From: an uncultured Bacilli bacterium
GTDB taxonomy: Bacteria > Bacillota_I > Bacilli_A > RF39 > UBA660
DNA length: 30,349 nucleotides
Direction of reading: 5' to 3'
Assembly: GCA_947625315.1 (NCBI GenBank)
Contig: CANQOE010000001.1
Span: 1-30,349, forward strand
A program made the position numbers and the translations under genes. The notes under the pieces are model-generated. The model was not told where the DNA came from and made no database searches. It was given only the letters and a program-made list of their open reading frames with translations. Positions 7,326 to 12,345 of the stretch are shown here, piece by piece (the stretch's first letter is position 1; the number at the start of each line of letters is the position of its first letter).

Positions 7326-7886
7326 ATGATAAGAGAGCTAATGCGAATTAATGAAAATGAAGTAGTAGCTACTGATATAGATGGTTATATGGATATATCT
7401 AAATATAATAATTTTATTGAAGATGAATGCAATTTAGAAAATGAATTAGAAATATTAGATGATATGTTAAATGCTAATTTAAATGATATAGTAGAAAAGA
7501 ATGATTTAAAAGGATTTTTAAAATTATATAAAAAACAAAGAATAGCTTTTTCATTTATTTATTTTGGCTTGTATTTATTCCTATTTAAAATAGAAGCTTT
7601 GTTATTTTTTATTGTTTCTTTAATATTATTGGGTTATGTTGTTAAAAAAAGTAATAATTTAGAGCATGAAGTAAATGGTTTAAAAAGTCAAAATCAATTA
7701 ATTAACGATATGATTGAAAAAATCTCTTTAAATTTAGATAAAAAAGAAAATACTCATACTTTAGAAATTAATCAATTAATTACTTTAAAAACAGAATTGA
7801 GTGAAGAAAAGCAGCGAAGATTAGAAGAAAGTTATACTAATGGTTATAATAAATCTTTAAAATTAAGAAAGTCTAAAAAAAATTAG
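7326..7886 (+). CDS. Membrane protein with coiled-coil ends, unknown function
   Basis: Not recognised. A protein of 186 residues: an acidic helical N-terminal region (about 1-70), then two closely spaced hydrophobic helices at about 76-107, then a long charged helical C-terminal region (about 108-180) with heptad-like leucines that looks like a coiled coil. The hairpin membrane topology would put both charged ends on the same, probably cytoplasmic, side. It has its own promoter and ribosome site and ends at a weak AT hairpin. The following gene (7936) starts 50 bases on and may be co-transcribed. Confidence 0.7.
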   Translation: MIRELMRINENEVVATDIDGYMDISKYNNFIEDECNLENELEILDDMLNANLNDIVEKNDLKGFLKLYKKQRIAFSFIYFGLYLFLFKIEALLFFIVSLILLGYVVKKSNNLEHEVNGLKSQNQLINDMIEKISLNLDKKENTHTLEINQLITLKTELSEEKQRRLEESYTNGYNKSLKLRKSKKN

Positions 7887-7902
7887 GCTTTTTTAATTTT
7901 TT
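7875..7902 (+). terminator. Weak AT-rich terminator-like hairpin
   Basis: AAAAAATTA pairs with TAATTTTTT across a short GGC/T loop, straddling the stop codon of the 7326 gene. The stem is A-T only, so termination may be partial and the next gene could be read through. Confidence 0.35.
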
Positions 7903-7935
7903 GGAATACTTTATAGTGAAAAGAGGTTTTAAGAA

Positions 7936-8787
7936 TTGCTTAATAAAAATATTGATGAATTTTTAGAATTACTTAAAAATGTCCAACTATTAGAAAAAGA
8001 ATATGGAAGTTCCATAATTAGAGATACTTTAGATTTTTTAGAAGGAATTCAAAATAATAAACTTAAAGATATTAAAAAGAGTTATTTAATATTTGATTTA
8101 TTTAAGAATTTAAAAATTGTTAAAATAGATGAAGTAAGAAAATTATTATTAAAGTTAGAAAATATTTATGCTTTTGATAATATTATAGATAATTTAAAAA
8201 TACTAAAAGAAAGAACGGGAATTGAAAATGTTTGTTTAAATTTAGAAAATAAAAATATCCAAATCGAATGTTTAATTAACCATAATATTATTAATAGAGT
8301 TTATCCGAAAGATAGAGTTTTAATAAGAATGGATTATGAATTAGATAATAGTTATATTATAGAAGTAATGGGTGATAAACCTTTTATTTATGATTCAGTT
8401 AATTTAAAAAATAATAAACACCAAAGAACTTTATGTATAAATGATTTTAATATAAATTATGAAGTTTTTCCAGAAAAAAAAGATTTAGATTTAATAAATA
8501 TTAGATTAGAAAGAGATTTAATATTTAAAGCTATATTAGAAGATTTACCAGAAAATATAACAAAAGATTTTTTAATCGAGGATATAGAAGATAATCTAGA
8601 TACAACTATTTATAAAGTAAATAATTATTATACTATAAAAAGTGATGGTTTAAATTATTATTTTAGATATCATATAGTTAATGAAAAATTAAAAGATATA
8701 AAAGGAGTTATTACTCAAGATTATTTTAATTATCTTAAAAGTAATAGAGAAATAGGCCTTGTTTTAAAAAAGAATTTAGTTGATTAA
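7936..8787 (+). CDS. Hypothetical protein, 283 residues
   Basis: Not recognised. The start is TTG, placed by AGAGG at 7922-7926; no in-frame ATG or GTG lies nearby. The first ~95 residues are leucine-rich and helical with regular charge spacing. Residues about 95-285 look like a mixed alpha/beta domain with several short strands (for example RVLIRMDYEL and YYTIKSDGLNYYF). There is no signal peptide or membrane segment, so it is probably cytoplasmic. Its final codons contain the -35 box of the engB promoter. Codon use and AT content match its neighbours, so there is no sign of recent transfer. Confidence 0.65.
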   Translation: MLNKNIDEFLELLKNVQLLEKEYGSSIIRDTLDFLEGIQNNKLKDIKKSYLIFDLFKNLKIVKIDEVRKLLLKLENIYAFDNIIDNLKILKERTGIENVCLNLENKNIQIECLINHNIINRVYPKDRVLIRMDYELDNSYIIEVMGDKPFIYDSVNLKNNKHQRTLCINDFNINYEVFPEKKDLDLINIRLERDLIFKAILEDLPENITKDFLIEDIEDNLDTTIYKVNNYYTIKSDGLNYYFRYHIVNEKLKDIKGVITQDYFNYLKSNREIGLVLKKNLVD

Positions 8788-8808
8788 ATGGGGAAAATAT
8801 ATTATAAT
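8780..8808 (+). promoter_or_regulatory. Promoter of the engB-rpmF operon
   Basis: TTGATT (8780-8785), 17 bp, perfect TATAAT (8803-8808). The -35 box overlaps the stop codon of the upstream gene. Confidence 0.75.
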
Positions 8809-8831
8809 ATAGGTGTGAGGCGATAATAAAA

Positions 8832-9419
8832 ATGCAAATAGATGAAGTAGAATTAAAACAAATTGCAGTTCGTACTAGTCAATATCCTACCGATAATTTA
8901 CCTGAATTTTTATTAGTAGGAAGAAGTAATGTTGGTAAGAGTAGTTTTATCAACACTTTAATTAATCGCAAAAACTTTGCTCATACTTCCTCTAAACCGG
9001 GAAAGACGCAAACTTTAAATTTTTATTTAGTAAATAATAAATTTTATTTAGTAGATGTTCCTGGTTATGGTTATGCGCAAGTTAGTCAAGCTAGACAAAA
9101 AAAGTTTGGGGTTATGATTGAAGAATATATTAAAAGTCGACAAGATTTAAAATGGGTATTTTTACTTATTGATTATCGACATAAACCAACGGAAGATGAT
9201 ATTTTAATGTATGAATTTTTAAAATATTATAATTTAAGTGTGCAAGTGATTGCCATGAAATATGATAAAGTGGGAAAAAATAGTCGAGAAAAACAAAATA
9301 AAATTATAAGAGATACTTTAAAATTAAAAGAAAATGAAGATTTTATACCTTTTTCAACTATTTCTAAAAAGGGAAAAGAGGAAGTTTATGACATAATAAT
9401 GGGAGGCTTAAATGATTGA
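8832..9419 (+). CDS. engB: EngB/YsxC ribosome-assembly GTPase
   Basis: TRAFAC-class GTPase needed for late assembly of the large (50S) ribosomal subunit. G1 is GRSNVGKS at residues 30-37. G2/switch region is SSKPGKTQTLNFY, and G3 is DVPGYGYA. G4 is AMKYDK, where a Met replaces the usual Thr before KxDK. G5 is FSTISKKG. The length (195 residues) is typical. It is the first gene of an operon that ends with rpmF, another 50S component, and overlaps the exonuclease gene by 8 bases. GAGG at 8817-8820 is a rather distant ribosome site (11 bases). Confidence 0.95.
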   Translation: MQIDEVELKQIAVRTSQYPTDNLPEFLLVGRSNVGKSSFINTLINRKNFAHTSSKPGKTQTLNFYLVNNKFYLVDVPGYGYAQVSQARQKKFGVMIEEYIKSRQDLKWVFLLIDYRHKPTEDDILMYEFLKYYNLSVQVIAMKYDKVGKNSREKQNKIIRDTLKLKENEDFIPFSTISKKGKEEVYDIIMGGLND

Positions 9420-9954
9420 ATTAAATAAAGAAACAAAATTAGTAGATGATTATGTAGTATTTGATTTAGAAACAACAGGATTAAAAGCCTATGAAGCGGA
9501 AATAATTGAAATAGGGGCTTTAAAATATCGAAATAATAAATTAATAGATACTTTTAGTGTTTTAGTTAAACCTAAAAGAAGGATTCCGAATGTAATAACT
9601 CAAATTACGGGAATAAATGAAGAAATGGTTAAAGATAAAGAATCTATTGAAGTAGTTTTACCTAAATTTATCGAGTTTATTGAAGATTTACCAATTGTAG
9701 CTCACAATGCTCCTTTTGATTTATCTTTTATTGAAGAAAATATTAAAAGATTAAATTTAGAAATGCTTAAAAATAAAAATATTGATACTTTGGAATTAGC
9801 TAGAGTTTATATACCTAAAGCTTATAACTATAAATTAGAAACTTTAAAGAAATTTTTTAAATTAGAATATGGTTCTCATCGAAGTGTTGATGATTGCGCC
9901 ACGACTAATTATGTTTATCAATATTGTAAAAATAAAGCGAAAGTAGTTAATTAA
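9412..9954 (+). CDS. DnaQ-family 3'-5' exonuclease (DEDDh)
   Basis: A stand-alone exonuclease domain like the epsilon subunit or the PolC proofreading domain. The acidic catalytic residues are present: D18 and E20 (FDLETTGL), D103 (AHNAPFD), H156 and D161 (GSHRSVDD). ITQITGI is the usual Exo-I-following motif. At 180 residues it is only the nuclease domain, without polymerase or helicase parts. It starts inside the end of engB, using the GGGAGG within that gene, and is followed 3 bases later by the DUF1287 gene. Whether it proofreads replication, trims RNA or works in repair cannot be told. Confidence 0.88.
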   Translation: MIELNKETKLVDDYVVFDLETTGLKAYEAEIIEIGALKYRNNKLIDTFSVLVKPKRRIPNVITQITGINEEMVKDKESIEVVLPKFIEFIEDLPIVAHNAPFDLSFIEENIKRLNLEMLKNKNIDTLELARVYIPKAYNYKLETLKKFFKLEYGSHRSVDDCATTNYVYQYCKNKAKVVN

Positions 9955-9956
9955 TT

Positions 9957-10658
9957 ATGAAAGTAGTAAAAAAAATAATTATAAGTTTAATTGTTGTTTT
10001 AGGGGTTATAGCTTTTATTTTAGGAAGTTATATAATTTATAAAAATAAAAAAGTTTATGAAGCTCAAGATTTTAAAATTACGCCTATTATAAGTGAGGCA
10101 GATGCTAATAACAATGGCATAGATGATTATACGGAAATAATGCTTGGTGCAAGAGAAGATGCCATAAATCACCCTAAATATGATGGTTCTTATTATAATG
10201 GTGGATATCCCCCTGATGATATTGGAGTCTGTACCGATGTTGTATGGCGAGCTTTTAAAAAAGCGGGTTATGATTTAAAGAAAATGGTTGATGAAGATAT
10301 AGCTAAAAATAATGATACAGTATATAAGTTAGCTAAAATAGATCCTAATATCGATTTTCGCAGAGTAAGAAATTTATATTATTTTTTTGAACGCAATAGC
10401 GAAGTTTTAACAACAGATATAACAAAAATAGAAGAATGGCAACCAGGAGATATTGTTATCTTTGGAGAAAATCATAATCATATAGGTATTATTAGTGATA
10501 AACGCAATAGTAAAGGGATTCCTTATTTAATTCATAATAATAATCAACCTTTTAGAGAAGAAGATGTTTTAGAACGTTATAGCAAAAAGTTTATCGCTGG
10601 TCATTATCGTTTTAATACTAAATATGCGCAAAATTTAGAATATTTTAAGGAGGATTAG
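9957..10658 (+). CDS. DUF1287 family secreted/anchored protein (NlpC/P60-like fold)
   Basis: DUF1287 family. Residues 1-28 are a membrane anchor or signal segment. The family signature is well kept: GVCTDVVWRAFKKAG with C92, PNIDFRRVRNL, WQPGDIV, NHIGIISD, LIHNN, REEDVL and GHYRF. Cys, His and Asn in this arrangement suggest an NlpC/P60-like cysteine hydrolase acting on cell-wall peptides, but no activity is established for this family as far as I know. A DANNNGIDDYTE motif just before the domain (about residues 49-60) looks like a calcium-binding loop. It sits inside an operon of ribosome and nuclease genes, which gives no functional hint. Confidence 0.85.
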   Translation: MKVVKKIIISLIVVLGVIAFILGSYIIYKNKKVYEAQDFKITPIISEADANNNGIDDYTEIMLGAREDAINHPKYDGSYYNGGYPPDDIGVCTDVVWRAFKKAGYDLKKMVDEDIAKNNDTVYKLAKIDPNIDFRRVRNLYYFFERNSEVLTTDITKIEEWQPGDIVIFGENHNHIGIISDKRNSKGIPYLIHNNNQPFREEDVLERYSKKFIAGHYRFNTKYAQNLEYFKED

Positions 10659-10660
10659 GA

Positions 10661-11143
10661 ATGGACGTCGATTTAAATAAGTTATATAATCAACCATTAG
10701 CTGTTGATACCGATATTAATTTTGATAGAAATATTTATCAAAATAAAGAAATTGTCGAATTAAAAAATATGCATGTTAAAGGTTTAATTAAAATAGATAG
10801 TATTGAGCAAGTAAATATTGATTTAAAGTTAACGGGAGAAATGATTTTAAAAGATAGTGTAACTTTAGAAGATGTAAGTAAAGATATTAATATTAATATT
10901 ACGGAACAATATGATATAAATGAAGGAGATTTTCAAGAATATTGGAAAAAAGAACAAAATATACTTGATATTATGAAGATTTTGTGGGAGAATATTGTAT
11001 TGGAAGTTCCAATTAGTTACACCAAAACTAAAAATGTTAGTTTAAGTGGTGATGGTTGGCAATTTACAGATGAAGAAAAAAATGAAGAATGTGATCCGAG
11101 ATTAGCGAAATTAACGCAAATTTTTGATCAGGGAAAGGAGTGA
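10661..11143 (+). CDS. yceD: YceD family protein (DUF177)
   Basis: A 160-residue DUF177/YceD protein. This family is nearly always encoded directly upstream of rpmF, as here, and is linked to 23S rRNA processing in plants and bacteria. Visible features are the N-terminal VDLNKLYNQPL, a central strand-rich part with KLTGEMILKDSVTLEDV, and the C-terminal acidic CDPRLAKL typical of the family. TAAGGAGG provides the ribosome site. Its final codons (GGGAAAGGAG) contain the ribosome site of rpmF, so the two are translationally coupled. Confidence 0.9.
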   Translation: MDVDLNKLYNQPLAVDTDINFDRNIYQNKEIVELKNMHVKGLIKIDSIEQVNIDLKLTGEMILKDSVTLEDVSKDININITEQYDINEGDFQEYWKKEQNILDIMKILWENIVLEVPISYTKTKNVSLSGDGWQFTDEEKNEECDPRLAKLTQIFDQGKE

Positions 11144-11147
11144 AACT

Positions 11148-11333
11148 ATGGCAGTTCCTTTTAGAAGAACAAGCAAAACAAAAAAAAGAATGCGTCGTAC
11201 GCACTTAAAGAAAGAAGCACCTTCTATAACTACATGTCCAAAATGTGGAGCAGCTTTAAAACCTCATAGAGCATGTACTAAATGTGGCTATTATAAAGAT
11301 AGTGAAGTTATTAAAGTTGAAAATGAAGAATAG
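11148..11333 (+). CDS. rpmF: 50S ribosomal protein L32
   Basis: A 61-residue L32. It begins MAVPFRRTSKTKKRMRRTH and has a zinc ribbon with C30, C33, C43 and C46 (CPKCG...CTKCG). This is the C+ form, which needs zinc. The start at ATG 11148 is fixed by AAAGGAG 5 bases upstream; an in-frame TTG further upstream would add eight residues not found in L32. Last gene of the engB operon. Confidence 0.97.
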   Translation: MAVPFRRTSKTKKRMRRTHLKKEAPSITTCPKCGAALKPHRACTKCGYYKDSEVIKVENEE

Positions 11334-11355
11334 TTAGATTAATCTAGCTTTTTTT
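11332..11355 (+). terminator. Terminator of the engB-rpmF operon
   Basis: AGTTAGA pairs with TCTAGCT across a TTAA loop (11332-11349), followed by seven T. It starts at the rpmF stop codon. A partial copy of this terminator recurs at 11911-11929. Confidence 0.8.
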
Positions 11356-11367
11356 AATAATATTATC

Positions 11368-11396
11368 TTGATTAAATAGATAATTTATGGTATATT
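11368..11396 (+). promoter_or_regulatory. Promoter of antisense RNA, module A
   Basis: TTGATT (11368-11373), 17 bp, TATATT (11391-11396). The predicted start is about 11403. No open reading frame with a ribosome site follows on this strand before the terminator at 11476-11514. Confidence 0.7.
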
Positions 11397-11424
11397 AAAT
11401 ATGTCAGAGAAATCTGCATAAAAT

Positions 11425-11457
11425 AAAAAAGGATACATTTGAATGTGGAATCAAATG
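11425..11457 (-). terminator. Terminator of peptide mRNA, module A
   Basis: On the minus strand CATTTGA and TCAAATG (11436-11457) form a 7-bp stem, followed after TATCC by six T (11425-11430). The five-base gap before the T run makes it weaker than average. The same sequence forms a hairpin in the antisense RNA. Confidence 0.55.
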
Positions 11458-11475
11458 CTTCCCATAATAAGAGGT

Positions 11476-11514
11476 AGCATCTGAAATCAACAAAGGTTGA
11501 AATCAGATGCTTTT
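11476..11514 (+). terminator. Terminator of antisense RNA, module A
   Basis: AGCATCTGA pairs with TCAGATGCT (9 bp), then a 2x2 A/A mismatch, then a 5-bp upper stem with a 4-base loop, followed by TTTTATTATTT. It is conserved in module C with the loop changed from AAAG to AAAA. Confidence 0.8.
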
Positions 11515-11515
11515 A

Positions 11516-11593
11516 TTATTTATATAGTAAGGTGATTACTATGAAAAATAATAAGAAAATTATAATAAATAGAGATTGTTCTCTTTTTGTCAT
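11516..11593 (-). CDS. Candidate type I toxin peptide, module A (25 residues)
   Basis: A 25-residue peptide starting MTKRE, then one continuous hydrophobic stretch (residues 8-24) and a terminal Lys: a single membrane helix with a basic N-terminus. The strong ribosome site AAAGGCGGTG lies just upstream of ATG. The reading frame is supported by module C, whose peptide has the same length, the same MTKRE start and the same final Lys despite many substitutions in the helix. The leader can fold so that CCTTTC pairs with GAAAGG over the ribosome site (11601-11623). Small hydrophobic peptides with an overlapping antisense RNA are typical type I toxins that insert into the membrane. The peptide itself matches no family I can name. 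Confidence 0.7.
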   Translation of the reverse strand: MTKREQSLFIIIFLLFFIVITLLYK

Positions 11594-11656
11594 AATATCA
11601 CCGCCTTTCATAAAAGAAAGGGGAAGCATCTGATATTTTCAAATGTATCTATATAC

Positions 11657-11685
11657 ATTATACTAAACTTTTAGCTTATATGCAA
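11657..11685 (-). promoter_or_regulatory. Promoter of toxin peptide mRNA, module A
   Basis: On the minus strand TTGCAT (11680-11685), 17 bp, perfect TATAAT (11657-11662). The predicted mRNA starts near 11650, about 57 bases before the peptide start codon. Confidence 0.8.
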
Positions 11686-11755
11686 GGAAATAATTAATTT
11701 AAAATAAAATACTTGTCAAAAAATTTGGAGAGCACTAAATCTTTGTAAACTGTAT

Positions 11756-11806
11756 TCATAAAAATAGACAGATAGGAAATAAGATTAACAAATCCTTTTT
11801 CTTCAT
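11756..11806 (-). CDS. Degenerate toxin-like peptide, module B (16 residues)
   Basis: A 16-residue hydrophobic peptide beginning MKKKDLLILF, preceded by GAAAGGGGG and a small CTTTC/GAAAG hairpin like those of modules A and C. Its promoter has the same boxes and spacing. The peptide is shorter than its neighbours and its helix is interrupted by Pro. The matching antisense-RNA part is not intact: AGCACTAAATC resembles the left arm of the antitoxin terminator, but no right arm follows. I regard it as a decayed or divergent third module; it could still be translated. Confidence 0.4.
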   Translation of the reverse strand: MKKKDLLILFPICLFL

Positions 11807-11869
11807 AATATCAAGCCCCCTTTCTAAAATGAAAGTTGGCAAGCACTCATATTGTTAAACTTCCTATAC

Positions 11870-11898
11870 ATTATAGTAAACTTTTTAATTGAATGCAA
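11870..11898 (-). promoter_or_regulatory. Promoter of peptide mRNA, module B
   Basis: On the minus strand TTGCAT (11893-11898), 17 bp, TATAAT (11870-11875), the same boxes as in modules A and C even though the transcribed part has diverged. Confidence 0.7.
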
Positions 11899-11943
11899 GA
11901 ATAAATAAATGAATTAATCTAGTTTTTTTATGATGTTTTTATC

Positions 11944-11972
11944 TTGCAAAAAATGATAATTTATGATATATT
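11944..11972 (+). promoter_or_regulatory. Promoter of antisense RNA, module C
   Basis: TTGCAA (11944-11949), 17 bp, TATATT (11967-11972). The -10 region and the transcribed start match module A, while the -35 region differs. Confidence 0.7.
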
Positions 11973-12000
11973 AAATATGTCAGAGAAATCTGCATAAAAT

Positions 12001-12033
12001 AAAAAAGGATACATTTGAATGAGCAATCAAATG
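12001..12033 (-). terminator. Terminator of peptide mRNA, module C
   Basis: On the minus strand CATTTGA/TCAAATG (12012-12033) followed after TATCC by six T, as in module A. Confidence 0.55.
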
Positions 12034-12049
12034 CTTTCCCAGTTTGGTA

Positions 12050-12088
12050 AGCATCTGAAATCAACAAAAGTTGAAATCAGATGCTTTT
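12050..12088 (+). terminator. Terminator of antisense RNA, module C
   Basis: The same stem as in module A (AGCATCTGA with TCAGATGCT, mismatch, upper 5-bp stem), loop AAAA, then TTTT. It ends immediately next to the stop codon of the opposing peptide gene. Confidence 0.8.
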
Positions 12089-12089
12089 G

Positions 12090-12167
12090 CTATTTTAGAA
12101 GTAAAACGATTACAACTAAGAATAGGAGTAATATTATAATAAATTGAGAAAATTCTCTTTTTGTCAT
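12090..12167 (-). CDS. Candidate type I toxin peptide, module C (25 residues)
   Basis: Peptide of 25 residues starting MTKREFSQF, then a hydrophobic helix ending in LLLK. It is the paralogue of the module A peptide: both are 25 residues, with identical first five residues and a final Lys, and differ at several positions in the helix while staying hydrophobic. The ribosome site is GAAAGGTGGTGG. The frame is open upstream for another 35 codons, but that stretch crosses the promoter and leader, so the ATG at 12167 is the true start. CCTTTC/GAAAGG (12179-12208) can pair over the ribosome site. On the opposite strand the small frame seen in module A is not kept, which supports this strand as the coding one. 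Confidence 0.7.
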   Translation of the reverse strand: MTKREFSQFIIILLLFLVVIVLLLK

Positions 12168-12243
12168 AAATACCACCACCTTTCTTTTATCTTTTGACAA
12201 TTGAAAGGGAAAGCATCTGATATTTTCAAATGTATCTATATAC

Positions 12244-12272
12244 ATTATACTAAACTTTTGACTTATATGCAA
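12244..12272 (-). promoter_or_regulatory. Promoter of toxin peptide mRNA, module C
   Basis: On the minus strand TTGCAT (12267-12272), 17 bp, TATAAT (12244-12249), nearly identical to module A through the predicted start near 12237. Confidence 0.8.
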
Positions 12273-12291
12273 GAATAAAGAGGATTATAAA

Positions 12292-12320
12292 TTTACTTTT
12301 TAGATCATTGATGTTATAAT
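12292..12320 (+). promoter_or_regulatory. Promoter of the 916-residue orphan gene
   Basis: TTTACT (12292-12297), 17 bp, perfect TATAAT (12315-12320). AGGAGG follows at 12330-12335. It is divergent from the module C toxin promoter, 20 bp away. Confidence 0.75.
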
Positions 12321-12345
12321 AACACCTACAGGAGGTTTTATTTTG

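Larger units (their letters stand above)
11403..11515 (+). ncRNA. Candidate antitoxin RNA, module A
   Basis: A predicted RNA of about 110 bases between a consensus promoter and a strong intrinsic terminator. It holds two hairpins: CATTTGA/TCAAATG at 11436-11457 and the terminator stem at 11476-11511. It converges on the peptide mRNA and overlaps its 3' part by about 90 bases. Its AGCATCTGA (11476-11484) is also complementary to the leader of the peptide mRNA (TCAGATGCT, 11625-11633). The layout resembles the Fst/par RNAII or RatA-type antitoxins; no named RNA family is recognised. The end is set by the T run. Confidence 0.65.
11337..11685. repeat. Module A of a tandem repeat (type I toxin-antitoxin-like)
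   Basis: First of two closely matching copies. It begins in the tail of the rpmF terminator and runs through the antisense-RNA promoter, its 5' region, the terminator hairpin, the peptide gene and the peptide promoter. The partner is 11911-12272. The first ~120 bases after the antisense-RNA -10 box are nearly identical between copies. The peptide genes have diverged more. Confidence 0.85.
11979..12089 (+). ncRNA. Candidate antitoxin RNA, module C
   Basis: Predicted RNA of about 110 bases, nearly identical to that of module A over its first 45 bases and in both hairpins (12012-12033 and 12050-12085). The differences are concentrated in the hairpin loop and between the hairpins, which is where specificity for the cognate mRNA would lie. 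It overlaps the 3' part of the module C peptide mRNA. Confidence 0.65.
11911..12272. repeat. Module C of the tandem repeat
   Basis: Second close copy of module A, about 575 bp downstream. It begins with a copy of the rpmF terminator tail (ATTAATCTAG then T run at 11913-11929), although no rpmF precedes it here. This shows that the repeat unit was copied in place, from the end of rpmF through modules A and B. Confidence 0.8.

Noticed and set aside
11541..11634. Plus-strand small frame in module A starting at ATG 11541 after AAGGTGA
   Set aside because: It is antisense to the toxin peptide and is not kept in module C, where no ATG exists at the matching place. It reads through the complement of the toxin ribosome site.
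11391..12090. CRISPR array
   Set aside because: Repeats occur only two to three times at about 575 bp spacing and carry promoters and terminators; there are no short regularly spaced repeat-spacer units and no cas genes.
12090..12272. 60-residue minus-strand frame that includes the module C peptide
   Set aside because: Its upstream part crosses the promoter boxes and leader. The ribosome site and comparison with module A place the start at 12167.
11337..12290. Insertion sequence or transposon remnant
   Set aside because: No transposase frame or target-site duplication is visible, and the inverted repeats are internal to each module and explained by RNA pairing.
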